Below, piece by piece: positions 15,929-23,027 of a stretch of DNA of 26,879 nt. The translations under genes and the position numbers were made by a program. Origin of the DNA: JBFWUW01 sp050247075 (GTDB lineage: Bacteria; Planctomycetota; Planctomycetia; Pirellulales; JBFWUW01); contig JBFWUW010000085.1 in the NCBI GenBank assembly GCA_050247075.1, positions 1-26,879 of the forward strand, given 5' to 3'. A model generated the notes under the pieces. That model did not search any database. It was not told the DNA's origin and saw only the letters and a program-made list of their open reading frames with translations. The first letter of the stretch is position 1. The number at the start of each line of letters is the position of its first letter.

Positions 15929-17758
15929 ATGCAGATCTACGCGAGGTACTGTTTGGTGGAAGCCGGCGGGGCCGCCCTTCTCTTGGAAGGTTCGTGGCCG
16001 GAGGATTGCGCCCGTCCCAATCGGTATTCGCTGGATGATTCAATCGACGGGCAATACGCGGCGATCGACGCGCAGGCCGAACAACAGGCCGAGGAACTGG
16101 CCCAGTCGTTTGGCGGCCGTTTTGTGGCTCCCGACGGCGGCACGGCGGTTTCCTGGGCCTGGCTGAATGGGCTGCGGCTGCGCTACCAGTTGGTCAAGCT
16201 GCTGCGCGTCGAGGCGTTCTTTCGGCATGTGCTGCCGCTCCCTGCTGGCGGGCCAATCCGCTTTGTAGGCGAAGCGCACCGCGATAGCGGTTACGCCGCG
16301 CTCCTAGCGCATCTCTGTGCGGCCAGCGGAACGGCTTTACAGACTGTCTGGAAAGCGGCGCGGCCCAGTACTCCGCAAACGTCGCATCAGGTGAACGCCC
16401 GCTGGCGCAACGGGGCCGCGGCGCTATTGTCGCGCGTATCGACTTGGAATTCGCATCCAGGGTTAACCATTGCCTTCTGCGGCAATCGGTCGATTCTCGA
16501 TCCGGTGTGCCAGGCCCTGGTCGGCCGCGGCTGCAAGGCGGCTTGGATCTACCCTCGGTTCGCCATCAAGTGCTGGCAGCGTTGGTGGCGGCATCCGGTG
16601 CGGCAATGGCCGTGCGACGCACCGGCGGGCGGCGGTTGGAATTTTTCCGATACCGCGGCCATCGGAAACATCGGCATGGCGGCTTGGGAGCAACCCGTCA
16701 CCGATTGGTTGAAGCAACTGGCGGCGAAAGAGAGCGCAAGGCAGGGGCAGTGGCTAGCGCGTGTGGATGAAAACTTTGCCAACTTTCGACCCGCGGCGTT
16801 GGTCTTGGACGAAGACGCCACTCCGTTGGCCCGGTGCGCCGTGGCCATCGCCCGGCGGCATGGTGTGCCATCGCTGGTCGTACAACATGGCGTGCCGTAC
16901 GGACGGTTTGGCTTTGCGCCGCTGGCGGCCGACCGGTTGTTGGCTTGGGGAGAATCCTCGCGGCAGCGGTTTCTGGAATTCGGAATTCCCGCCCAGCGCG
17001 TCGAGATTGTCGGCTCGCCCCGGCACGATGCGGAAGCCGAACCGCGTCCCGCCCGTAAGAACAAGCGGCCGCGCGTGCTGTTTCTGGCGACCAATCCCCC
17101 CAGCGACGACCGGCCCGACGCCGTGTCGTTTCACTGCACGGCCCGCTCGCATGCCCAGATGTTGCGGCAGTTGTGCCTGGGAGTGCAGCGGCTGGGCGAT
17201 GTGGAACTGGTGATCAAGTCGCACCCGCGCTGCCGGCAGCCGGAACTGTTTGAGCAGGTCTTGGCCGGCTTTCCCCGCTTGCGGTCCAGGATCGTCCGCC
17301 GGGGCGATCTGGCCGGTTGGTTTCAGCGCTGCGACTGCGTCATCAGTTGTGGTTCCAGCGCAGGGATTGAGGCGGCCTGGCATGGCCAGCCCGTGATTGA
17401 AATGCTTAGTCCCGGTTCAGCCGATTTGTTGACGCCCGCCGATTGGGGTTTGTGGGGAGTGGCCCGCGACGAGCGATCGTTGCATCGTCTGTTAGAGTCG
17501 GCCTTGGCTGGCGATGGGTCGGCTGACATTGTCGCGTTTCGCTCCGCGAAACGGCGCGGTTTCGCGGAGCGAAACGCGACATTAAGTGAAGTCTTTGCCC
17601 AGCGGGGATGTGCGGCGGACGCAGCCGCCGACGCCATCCTTCGCGCGGTGGCTACCGCGGACACCGGCCTGAAAGACGATGGCGATACTTCGCGTTTACC
17701 TTCGTGGGACAGCCTCGGCCAACCTCATCGCGGTCGAATATCGCGGAGGCTGCCATGA
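15929..17758 (+). CDS. GT-B-like transferase, capsule/glycerophosphotransferase type
   Basis: The product is 609 aa. The C-terminal half has hallmarks of capsule-type GT-B transferases: LVVQHGVPYGRFGF (His-Gly motif, about 317-330), VEIVGSPRHD (about 358-367), ELVIKSHPRCRQPE (about 426-439) and ISCGSSAGIEAAWHGQPVIEM (about 472-492), which form the donor-binding lobe. The N-terminal 300 aa are not assigned. The start ATG at 15929 has GAGGAG at 15913-15918; the frame is open to 15665 but that part overlaps the HAD gene. Residues about 534-551 (VAFRSAKRRGFAERNAT) are encoded by a palindromic repeat inserted in frame. The stop overlaps the flippase start as ATGA. It may transfer a sugar or a polyol phosphate; nothing visible fixes the donor. 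Confidence 0.78.
   Translation: MQIYARYCLVEAGGAALLLEGSWPEDCARPNRYSLDDSIDGQYAAIDAQAEQQAEELAQSFGGRFVAPDGGTAVSWAWLNGLRLRYQLVKLLRVEAFFRHVLPLPAGGPIRFVGEAHRDSGYAALLAHLCAASGTALQTVWKAARPSTPQTSHQVNARWRNGAAALLSRVSTWNSHPGLTIAFCGNRSILDPVCQALVGRGCKAAWIYPRFAIKCWQRWWRHPVRQWPCDAPAGGGWNFSDTAAIGNIGMAAWEQPVTDWLKQLAAKESARQGQWLARVDENFANFRPAALVLDEDATPLARCAVAIARRHGVPSLVVQHGVPYGRFGFAPLAADRLLAWGESSRQRFLEFGIPAQRVEIVGSPRHDAEAEPRPARKNKRPRVLFLATNPPSDDRPDAVSFHCTARSHAQMLRQLCLGVQRLGDVELVIKSHPRCRQPELFEQVLAGFPRLRSRIVRRGDLAGWFQRCDCVISCGSSAGIEAAWHGQPVIEMLSPGSADLLTPADWGLWGVARDERSLHRLLESALAGDGSADIVAFRSAKRRGFAERNATLSEVFAQRGCAADAAADAILRAVATADTGLKDDGDTSRLPSWDSLGQPHRGRISRRLP
17530..17581. repeat. Perfect 22-bp-arm palindrome inside the GT-B-like gene
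   Basis: Left arm 17530-17551 (tgtcgcgtttcgctccgcga and two more bases) and right arm 17560-17581 are exact reverse complements, separated by the loop cggcgcgg. The 52 nt are read in frame as part of the preceding coding sequence, just before the conserved-looking C-terminal helix. The element has the look of a palindromic mobile repeat and not of coding sequence under ordinary selection. No second copy is visible in this window. Confidence 0.9.
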
Positions 17759-19332
17759 TGGCCGGAACGACCCTAACACGAGAGATTCGCGGCGTTCAGG
17801 CCAGCCCTCACCCCGGCTCTCTCCCAAAGGGAGAGGGAGACATCGAGACATCTTCCCATCGCGCGCCGACCGGCGGCTGGGCCAAGCTGATCCGCGATCT
17901 TTCCCTGGTCGGCGGCACCACGGTTGTTTGCCAGGTGTTGGGGGTGGCCACCAGCTTGCTGCTGCGCACACTGTTGGATCCGGCTCAGATCGGCCTGTGG
18001 CAAGGACTGCGGATGTGGCTGGGACTGGCCAACTACGCCAACCTGGGAGCTAGCAAAGCGGCCGCCCGCGACTTGTCGGTGGCGATCGGCAAGAACGATC
18101 TGGCGGCGGCCCAGCGCGGCCTGGCCTTGGCCAATGCGGTCAATTGGTTGGGGAGCCTGGTGTTTGCGATCGGCCTGTTGTCGGCGGCCGTCTGGCAGGC
18201 TACATCGAGCGCGGCGGGCTGGCGCAACGGATGGGCCTGGGGACTGGCGTTTGTCGCCGGCTGGGCGCTGCTGCAGCGCCAATACGCCTTTCGTGTCACC
18301 CTGTTGCGCAGCCAGCAGAATTTTCGTCTGGCGTCGCGGTTGTCGCTGCTGGAAGCGGCCCTTTCGCTGTGTCTATCGGCCGCGGCGGCTTGGGCCTGGG
18401 GCGTGCCGGGCCTATGCCTGGCGGCCTTGGTGGTGCTGTCGGCTTCTTGGCTGGTGTTGCAGCGGTGCGATTCCATACGGTTGCAATGGGCCTGGAATCG
18501 CGGCGAAATCGCCCGGTTGATGGCGGCGGGCGGCCCGTTGATGCTGGCCGGATTGGCCGCCACGCTGTTCGCCTCGCTCGACAAATGGCTGATCTTGGCT
18601 TTGCTGCCCGACGGCGCGTACCAGTTGGGCTGCTATTCGTTGGCGTTGTTGGTGACGACTCAGATCTTGGGAGCCGGCAATTTCATTTCCATCGTCACCG
18701 GACCGCGGTATGCGCGGTTGTTTGGCCAGACCGGCGGCCGGGGGGAAGTGGCGCGGCTGGCCGCCCAGGTCGGCCAGTGGCAAGCGGCGTTGCTGGGCGG
18801 ATTGTGCGGGCTGGCCGTGATTGCCGGCGGGCCGCTGCTGGCCTGGCTGTTGCCCAAATACGAAAGCGGGCTGGTCTCCTTGTTGTGGCTGATGCCCGGC
18901 ACGTTGGCCGCCAGCCTGGCCGCGCCATTAGGGCAATATCTGGCGGCCGTGGAGGGGGGACGAAGAACGCTGGCGGCACTGATCGTCGGTATCGCCGTCG
19001 CGGCGACGGGTGTCTGCGCAGCGCTCAAGCTGCAACTGGGGCTGCCGGGCGTGGCCGCTGCCATGTCGCTGGCGCAGCTTGTTTGTTTGGCCGTCTTGCT
19101 GCGCCTGTCGATCTGGCCTGAGCTGGAGGCTGGCGAGCGCCGCCGCTATCTGGCCGGTCTGGCCTGGGGATTCGTGCCGACATTGATTCCGGCAGCCGTG
19201 CCATCTTGGAATGCCGCCGGCGCATCGTGCTGGATGTTGATCGGGCAAGGCCTGGCCTTGTGGCTGGTTTGGTGCCTACTAACCGCCAAACAGGTGAAAC
19301 AAATGTTACGAGAACAAATATGGCCCGTCTGA
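17755..19332 (+). CDS. Polysaccharide flippase (Wzx/MATE-like membrane protein)
   Basis: The 525-aa protein has about 12 hydrophobic segments spread over the chain (for example VGGTTVVCQVLGVATSLLL, LCLSAAAAWAWGVPGLCLAA, LALLVTTQILGAGNFISIV, LLGGLCGLAVIAGGPLLAWL), matching the oligosaccharide flippase family that moves lipid-linked glycans across the cytoplasmic membrane. The early LLRTLLDPAQIGLWQGLRMW and YANLGASKAAARDL segments resemble Wzx N-termini. The start ATG at 17755 overlaps the previous stop by 4 nt and has GGAGG at 17745-17749. Residues about 16-35, before the first helix, are encoded by a common repeat-like sequence (see separate entry), so the N-terminal tail is probably not part of the conserved fold. 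The stop lies 13 nt inside the next gene. Confidence 0.9.
   Translation: MMAGTTLTREIRGVQASPHPGSLPKGEGDIETSSHRAPTGGWAKLIRDLSLVGGTTVVCQVLGVATSLLLRTLLDPAQIGLWQGLRMWLGLANYANLGASKAAARDLSVAIGKNDLAAAQRGLALANAVNWLGSLVFAIGLLSAAVWQATSSAAGWRNGWAWGLAFVAGWALLQRQYAFRVTLLRSQQNFRLASRLSLLEAALSLCLSAAAAWAWGVPGLCLAALVVLSASWLVLQRCDSIRLQWAWNRGEIARLMAAGGPLMLAGLAATLFASLDKWLILALLPDGAYQLGCYSLALLVTTQILGAGNFISIVTGPRYARLFGQTGGRGEVARLAAQVGQWQAALLGGLCGLAVIAGGPLLAWLLPKYESGLVSLLWLMPGTLAASLAAPLGQYLAAVEGGRRTLAALIVGIAVAATGVCAALKLQLGLPGVAAAMSLAQLVCLAVLLRLSIWPELEAGERRRYLAGLAWGFVPTLIPAAVPSWNAAGASCWMLIGQGLALWLVWCLLTAKQVKQMLREQIWPV
17803..17838. repeat. CTCTCCCAAAGGGAGAG repeat inside the flippase gene
   Basis: The sequence from agccctcaccccggctctct to gggagaggga contains a 7-bp hairpin ctctccc-aaa-gggagag (17819-17835). 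It is very like a widespread intergenic bacterial repeat of the form CCCTCACCCC..CTCTCCCaaaGGGAGAGGG (from memory). Here it is read in frame as HPGSLPKGEG within the first 40 residues of the flippase. It lies about 220 nt after the larger palindrome in the previous gene. Confidence 0.7.
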
Positions 19333-20219
19333 CACTGCCACAACTAGAAGCCCGCTGTCAAAAGCTGGAACATCGCCGCTTGGGCAATTGGCTAGCGCGG
19401 CGCGTGGCGCGGCCGGCGGCGCTGCGCGTGACGTGGTTGATTGCGCCGTGGGGTATCTCGGCCCATGCCGCCACGTTGGCGGCATGGGGCATCGGCTTGT
19501 GTGCCTGCGCGGCATTTGCCCAGGGAACGATCGCGGGCTGGCTGATGGGGAGCGTGCTGTTGCCGTTGTGGTACTTGTTGGATCACGTCGATGGCCAGCT
19601 CGCCCGCTTGCGTGGGCAGGCCTCGCTGGATGGCGTGCAGCTTGATTACCTGATGCATCACACGTTGAACTTGCTGCTGCCTGTCGGCCTGGGCTGGGGG
19701 CTGGCGGCCTTGCATGTGGAGCCGCTTTGGCTGTTGGCCGGCGGCGCGTGCGGCCTTTGCCTGCTGTTGGCGGGCTTGCTGCACGACACCCGCTACAAGG
19801 CTTTTGTGCAACGCTTGAAACTGGTGCGGGGCGAACTGCGTTTGCTGGGCGGTGGTGGTGGCCGCCCCACGCCCCCCATGCCGCCGCCGCGCACCGCGAG
19901 CCGGCTGGCGATGTGGCTGACGCGCAAAGCCTGCGAGCCGCATGTGATGCTGGCCGTCTTGGTGCCGTTGTCCGTGGCGCAAGGAATCATGGGAGACACC
20001 ACCCTGCTGGCCGGCCGCTGTTACTTGCTGCTCATGACGCTGTTGGCGGCGCTGCTGGCGGGCATCACACTTGTCCGTTCCGTCCAACATCAGGCGGCCG
20101 AGCAAGAATTCGCCGCCTGGTTTCAACCCCCGCCGGGTTGCGAACTGCACTACGCAGACGGCTGGTGGCATGTCGTAGCAGCAGGCGGCTCTTGCCGGGC
20201 GGTATCTGACCGCGAATAG
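19320..20219 (+). CDS. CDP-alcohol phosphotransferase, variant active site
   Basis: This 299-aa polytopic membrane protein carries the CDP-alcohol phosphotransferase signature in the form D88-HV-D91-G-QL-A-R, then 8 residues, G105-VQL-D109-YLM-His113. The family consensus has Asp at the last position; the codon here is cat (His). About five to six hydrophobic stretches follow (LNLLLPVGLGWGLAAL, LLAGGACGLCLLLAGLL, MLAVLVPLSVAQGIM, YLLLMTLLAALLAGI). A low-complexity cytoplasmic loop GGGGGRPTPPMPPPR interrupts the C-terminal half. The family joins an alcohol or sugar to a phosphate taken from a CDP-linked donor, at the membrane. The ATG at 19320 lies 13 nt inside the flippase gene. The changed fourth Asp, thought to be the base in this family, may mean altered chemistry or loss of activity. 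Confidence 0.83.
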   Translation: MARLTLPQLEARCQKLEHRRLGNWLARRVARPAALRVTWLIAPWGISAHAATLAAWGIGLCACAAFAQGTIAGWLMGSVLLPLWYLLDHVDGQLARLRGQASLDGVQLDYLMHHTLNLLLPVGLGWGLAALHVEPLWLLAGGACGLCLLLAGLLHDTRYKAFVQRLKLVRGELRLLGGGGGRPTPPMPPPRTASRLAMWLTRKACEPHVMLAVLVPLSVAQGIMGDTTLLAGRCYLLLMTLLAALLAGITLVRSVQHQAAEQEFAAWFQPPPGCELHYADGWWHVVAAGGSCRAVSDRE

Positions 20220-20262
20220 AATGTTGCGATCTACGCGGACTCCGCTCGGCAGGCTAGAACAG

Positions 20263-20345
20263 TCCCGGTCGGGGGTGACAGTCAATAGCCTCGGCCGTAA
20301 GCCCGAGGTGAGCCGCCTATTTCGAATCGTCGTTAGCCCCGTTCA
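20263..20345. repeat. Second copy of the GC-rich hairpin repeat family
   Basis: cagtcccggtcgggggtgac, then tcaatagcctcggccgtaag and cccgaggtgagccgcc, closely parallel 9750-9785 (gttaatagcctcgggcgtga, gcccgaggtggacggcc). The inverted repeat cctcgg/ccgagg lies at 20289-20294/20303-20308. It is followed by cgtcgttagccccgttcagggcgacagt, comparable with cgtcgtcacccccggcaggg near 9800. The order of sub-blocks is the same in both places, which supports a common element. Confidence 0.65.
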
Positions 20346-20353
20346 GGGCGACA

Positions 20354-20372
20354 GTGGTATCGCCATGCCTAC
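20354..20372. repeat. 19-bp direct repeat, left copy
   Basis: gtggtatcgccatgcctac is identical to 21507-21525, same orientation, 1153 nt apart. The two copies enclose repeat C and the divergent gene pair 20644-21416. The length is too short to prove transposition, but an exact 19-mer in this context is unlikely by chance. Confidence 0.7.
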
Positions 20373-20391
20373 CGAGATTATGGGAACACCG

Positions 20392-20541
20392 AACATCACT
20401 GGTCGGCCGGTTGGGGCGATCTGGCGGTGCCGCTGAGCGGCCAACGGGTGCTTAAGGATTTCGGTCGTTTCCACCGCCGCCCGATATCTGGCGGGCGGGT
20501 TCGCTTCGCGATGGACTATGTGCGCCGGGTCGTGTAACATG
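20392..20541. repeat. Dispersed repeat, copy C (diverged)
   Basis: It starts aacatcactggtcggc and gcgatctggcgg exactly as copy B at 975, then continues with recognisable but diverged blocks (ggcgggcgggttcgcttcgc against ggcgggctgggcttgcctcgc; cgatggac against cggtggac; gtgtaacat against tcgtaacat). Small gaps are needed. It lies next to the accessory gene pair 20644-21416, as A and B lie next to the protease pair and SUFU gene. Confidence 0.65.
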
Positions 20542-20643
20542 CTTGACAGCAATAGGTTACACCCGGTCGCTGGCGGCAACGGTCGCGAGATCGAAGGATG
20601 GATGTCTCCAAACGACCGCAAACGGCCTGTTGCACGGCGTCAG

Positions 20644-20889
20644 TCAAGAAGCGTCGGCGATCGCGACTTCAAGGTCGAACGGCACAGCGCCGTCCGGTAG
20701 CGTCACGGTCCATCGCCTCTCCTTGCCGTCAACGACCATCACAACTTCGGCGATTTCGTCGCGGGGCACATCGGCGAAGTCGCAGAGCCTGATGCTCTCT
20801 GGCCCGATCTGCGCCAACCGGATTTGTTGGCCGCCGACCACCATAAACAACTGGACTTCGGATGAATAGCCAGAATCAGCATGAGCCAT
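20644..20889 (-). CDS. Small protein of unknown function, divergent from the kinase-like gene
   Basis: The 81-aa product reads as an all-beta small domain: VQLFMVVGGQQIRLAQIGPE, SIRLCDFADVPRDEIAEVVM, VVDGKERRWTVTLPDGAVP. The pattern (hydrophobic strand, LAQIGP, VDG.ERR..V.LPDG) looks like a genuine conserved protein and resembles unnamed planctomycete proteins I remember, but I cannot give it a family. There is no signal or helix. It starts at an ATG complementary to 20887-20889, inside the 5' end of the forward gene; a shorter start at 20844 would remove the overlap. Its divergence from the kinase-like gene suggests the two form one accessory unit. Confidence 0.65.
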   Translation of the reverse strand: MAHADSGYSSEVQLFMVVGGQQIRLAQIGPESIRLCDFADVPRDEIAEVVMVVDGKERRWTVTLPDGAVPFDLEVAIADAS

Positions 20890-21416
20890 TAGATGATCCC
20901 TTGCCCGAACGCTATCGGGAAACTTACGAACGGCTGCTTATGTACGCCACCCGCTACAACCTGTCAATCGAGAATCGCCTTGGATATGGCATCCAGGGCA
21001 TCGTCTATTCGAGCACAATTCGTACGGCGATCAAGTGCCACAAGCGCGAACAGGCATACGCCATCGAACGAGATGTGTACCTGCGGTTGCAAAGAAAGCG
21101 GGTTAAATCCGTGTGTGGCTTTGCCGTTCCTACGTACGTCCGCAGCGATGACGAGTTGTTGGCTGTCGAGATGCGAGTCGTGAATCCTCCATACGTTCTG
21201 GACTTTGCGGGGGCGTACATTGACAAGCCGCTGCCTTACGATGCGGAGCAACTGCAAGAGTGGGAGGAATCCAAGCGCGAGCAGTTTGGCGACAGATGGC
21301 CGATGGTGAAACTGGTCATGCATGGCTTCAAGAAGTTTGGTATCGCGCTGAGCGATCTAAAGCCCGGCAACATCGAATTTGCTTCCGACTCAGGCGGTAG
21401 CAGCCTTCCCGACTAG
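20862..21416 (+). CDS. Minimal protein-kinase-like protein lacking the DFG segment
   Basis: The 184-aa protein has the order of a kinase N-lobe and the start of the C-lobe: Gly-rich loop NRLGYGIQGIVYSS, candidate ATP-binding Lys in TAIKCHKR, an alphaC-like Glu in ERDVYLRL, hinge-like ELLAVEMRVV, and catalytic-loop-like ALSDLKPGNIEFA (Asp, Lys and Asn of the HRDLKPxN motif kept, His-Arg replaced by Leu-Ser). It ends only 16 residues after that motif, with no DFG, activation segment or C-lobe helices. It may be a truncated gene, or a family of short kinase-like proteins; the neat stop and intact frame favour the latter. The start overlaps the divergent gene by 28 nt. It is not related in function to the surrounding glycan operon, which it interrupts. 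Confidence 0.72.
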   Translation: MNSQNQHEPLDDPLPERYRETYERLLMYATRYNLSIENRLGYGIQGIVYSSTIRTAIKCHKREQAYAIERDVYLRLQRKRVKSVCGFAVPTYVRSDDELLAVEMRVVNPPYVLDFAGAYIDKPLPYDAEQLQEWEESKREQFGDRWPMVKLVMHGFKKFGIALSDLKPGNIEFASDSGGSSLPD

Positions 21417-21506
21417 ATGATTGTACGGCAATCGTTTGCCGACCGGGGACACCATCGTTTCCAGAAATCGCGTCGCAGCGGTGCCCTTCCGCTTGCCTTT
21501 GTGCAT

Positions 21507-21525
21507 GTGGTATCGCCATGCCTAC
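21507..21525. repeat. 19-bp direct repeat, right copy
   Basis: Identical to 20354-20372 (gtggtatcgccatgcctac). The flanking bases differ, so the identity ends sharply on both sides. Confidence 0.7.
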
Positions 21526-21738
21526 TGCCGCGCCTAACGGGGCTTTCGGTTGCGCCAGCTACCCGCAACGCTGGCCCTTGCCGCAAATAGCACGCGATCT
21601 ATTCACACTCTTGAATGCTAGCGCTGCTAGCTTGGCTAGCCTGCGTTTCGCCAGCGTTCGTCTTGACCGGGGCTAGCCGCGGAACCTATTCTTTTCGGCC
21701 TGCCAATGTTGCAGCCTGAGGCGAAACGTGCCGGCATG

Positions 21739-21773
21739 GATGCCGGTCGGGCTCGGCATTCCGCGCGGTGGAA
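21739..21773. repeat. Fragment of the dispersed repeat, copy D
   Basis: These 35 nt match 29 of 35 positions of copy B at 1063-1097 (gatgccgg.cgggct.ggc, then cc.cgcggtgga). Only the core of the unit is present. Its right end runs into the AAGGAA ribosome binding site of the next gene, so the repeat supplies part of that gene's leader. Confidence 0.5.
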
Positions 21774-21781
21774 GGAACCTG

Positions 21782-22945
21782 ATGCGCGTTCCCCTGTTAG
21801 TGCTGAACTACAACGGCCGCCGGCTGTTGGAGGAATGCCTCCCTTCGCTGGCCAAGGCCGCTGCCGCCTCGCGCCACGATTGCCGCGTGGTCGTGATCGA
21901 CAACAGCTCCACCGATGACTCGCTGGACTATCTGCGTTCCGCCTGGCCGGAAATGCAAATCATCGAGCAGCCCAACCGAGGGCTATGCTCGTACAACGCC
22001 GTGTTGGCCGACATGGATGCCGCCGGACAAGATGGTCCCGTGGCCGTGCTGCTCAACAACGATATCAAGCTGGCGGAAGACTGCGTCGATGCCTTGATCG
22101 AACCGCTGCTCGATCCACCACAAGATTCAACCGACGACGAGTTTGCCCCTTACGACCCGCGAGAAACAAACGCCTGCTGCTGGATGACTTCGGCGCTTTG
22201 CTGGCGGTTTGACGGCAGCACCTACGATGGCCAGAAGACGGCCGTCCGTTGGCGGCACGGACTGGTGCAAGCCACGTCAATGTTTCCCGGTCACCAGGCG
22301 GGCATTCACGAGGCCGGCTGGACGGCTTCGGCCGGCGCGGCGATTGCCGTGCGACGGCGGACCTTCTTGGAATTGCGGGGCTTCGACCCGCTGTTTCTGC
22401 CGGGCCGCTTGGAAGACCTCGATCTATCCTTCCGCGCCTGGCAGGCCGGCTATCACGCGCGGCATGTACCGGCCGCCGTGGCCTGGCACCTGGGGATGGG
22501 CTCGTTCAGCCGTGCCTTTAGCGAAGCCGCCTGCGACCTGCTGACCTTACGGAACACGCTGCTGTTTCAAGCCAAGAACCTGCGGCACCCGGCGCACATG
22601 GGCCGGCAACTGGCGGGCCTGCCGCTGCGCCTAGCCCGAGAACTGCTACTGGCACCCATCAAACCGGCCAGCACCCGTTGGACCTTGTGCCGCGCTCTGC
22701 TTAGCGCCTGGCAGTCGAGAAAGCAACTGGCCGCCCATAGCCGGCCAGCCGGCACCATCGCCGATGAGGCCGAATTCTTCCACCGCTTCCACGCCAGCCA
22801 GATGCAAGCGCCAGCGGCAAGTCCTGCGAGCAACAGCCTGCAAGCGCGAGTCACCATCAGCCATCAACAGGCAAACCACCGGCAACATTCCCACGCCCAA
22901 GCAGCGGCGATGGAATCGCCTCCTACAGAGCAACTCCACAAATAG
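21782..22945 (+). CDS. Family 2 glycosyltransferase (GT-A fold)
   Basis: The 387-aa protein has a clear GT2 domain in its first 260 residues: LLVLNYNGRRLLEECLPSL, VVVIDNSSTDDSLDYL, the metal-site region AVLLNNDIKL (Asn-Asn-Asp in place of the more common DxD), GWTASAGAAIAVRR and RLEDLDLSFRAWQAGY (ED acceptor/base motif). This is the rhamnosyl- or GT2-like subtype with the NND motif. The C-terminal about 60 residues are low-complexity (QAPAASPASNS...) and look poorly conserved. The ATG at 21782 has AAGGAA 4-9 nt upstream; the frame is open to 21728 but that start has no such site. It restarts the glycan locus after the accessory block. Sugar and acceptor are unknown. Confidence 0.88.
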   Translation: MRVPLLVLNYNGRRLLEECLPSLAKAAAASRHDCRVVVIDNSSTDDSLDYLRSAWPEMQIIEQPNRGLCSYNAVLADMDAAGQDGPVAVLLNNDIKLAEDCVDALIEPLLDPPQDSTDDEFAPYDPRETNACCWMTSALCWRFDGSTYDGQKTAVRWRHGLVQATSMFPGHQAGIHEAGWTASAGAAIAVRRRTFLELRGFDPLFLPGRLEDLDLSFRAWQAGYHARHVPAAVAWHLGMGSFSRAFSEAACDLLTLRNTLLFQAKNLRHPAHMGRQLAGLPLRLARELLLAPIKPASTRWTLCRALLSAWQSRKQLAAHSRPAGTIADEAEFFHRFHASQMQAPAASPASNSLQARVTISHQQANHRQHSHAQAAAMESPPTEQLHK

Positions 22946-22973
22946 CCAATCGCACCCGGCCCCACGGCCCTTT

Positions 22974-23022
22974 CATACCTCATACCTTCTACCTCATACC
23001 TCATACCTCATACCTCATACCT
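22974..23022. repeat. Heptanucleotide tandem repeat (CATACCT)7, one unit variant
   Basis: Seven 7-nt units run head to tail: catacct, catacct, tctacct, then four catacct. It occupies the gap between the glycosyltransferase stop (22945) and the first plausible start of the next gene (TTG at 23028). The unit length is not a multiple of three, so a change in copy number would shift any frame read through it. The array is low in G, unlike the surrounding DNA. Confidence 0.95.
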
Positions 23023-23027
23023 CTCCC

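Larger units (their letters stand above)
20220..20643. other. Intergenic region filled with dispersed repeats
   Basis: No forward gene is supported in this 424-nt stretch, which breaks the otherwise tightly packed glycan operon. It contains a hairpin repeat of the 9732-9935 family, one end of a 19-bp direct repeat and repeat copy C, each listed separately. The segment 20542-20643 runs into the 3' end of the reverse-strand small gene and shows nothing further. Confidence 0.6.
21417..21781. other. Intergenic region at the right end of the accessory block
   Basis: The 365-nt gap has no supportable gene. It holds the right copy of the 19-bp direct repeat (21507-21525), a cgcctaacggggct word related to the hairpin repeat family, three copies of the palindromic hexamer gctagc spaced 9 nt apart (21617-21640), and a piece of the dispersed repeat just before the next gene. 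A promoter for the rest of the glycan operon should be here, but I could not identify one. Confidence 0.55.

Noticed and set aside
22974..23022. Possible CRISPR or satellite from the CATACCT array
   Set aside because: Units are 7 nt with no spacers, so it is a simple tandem repeat.
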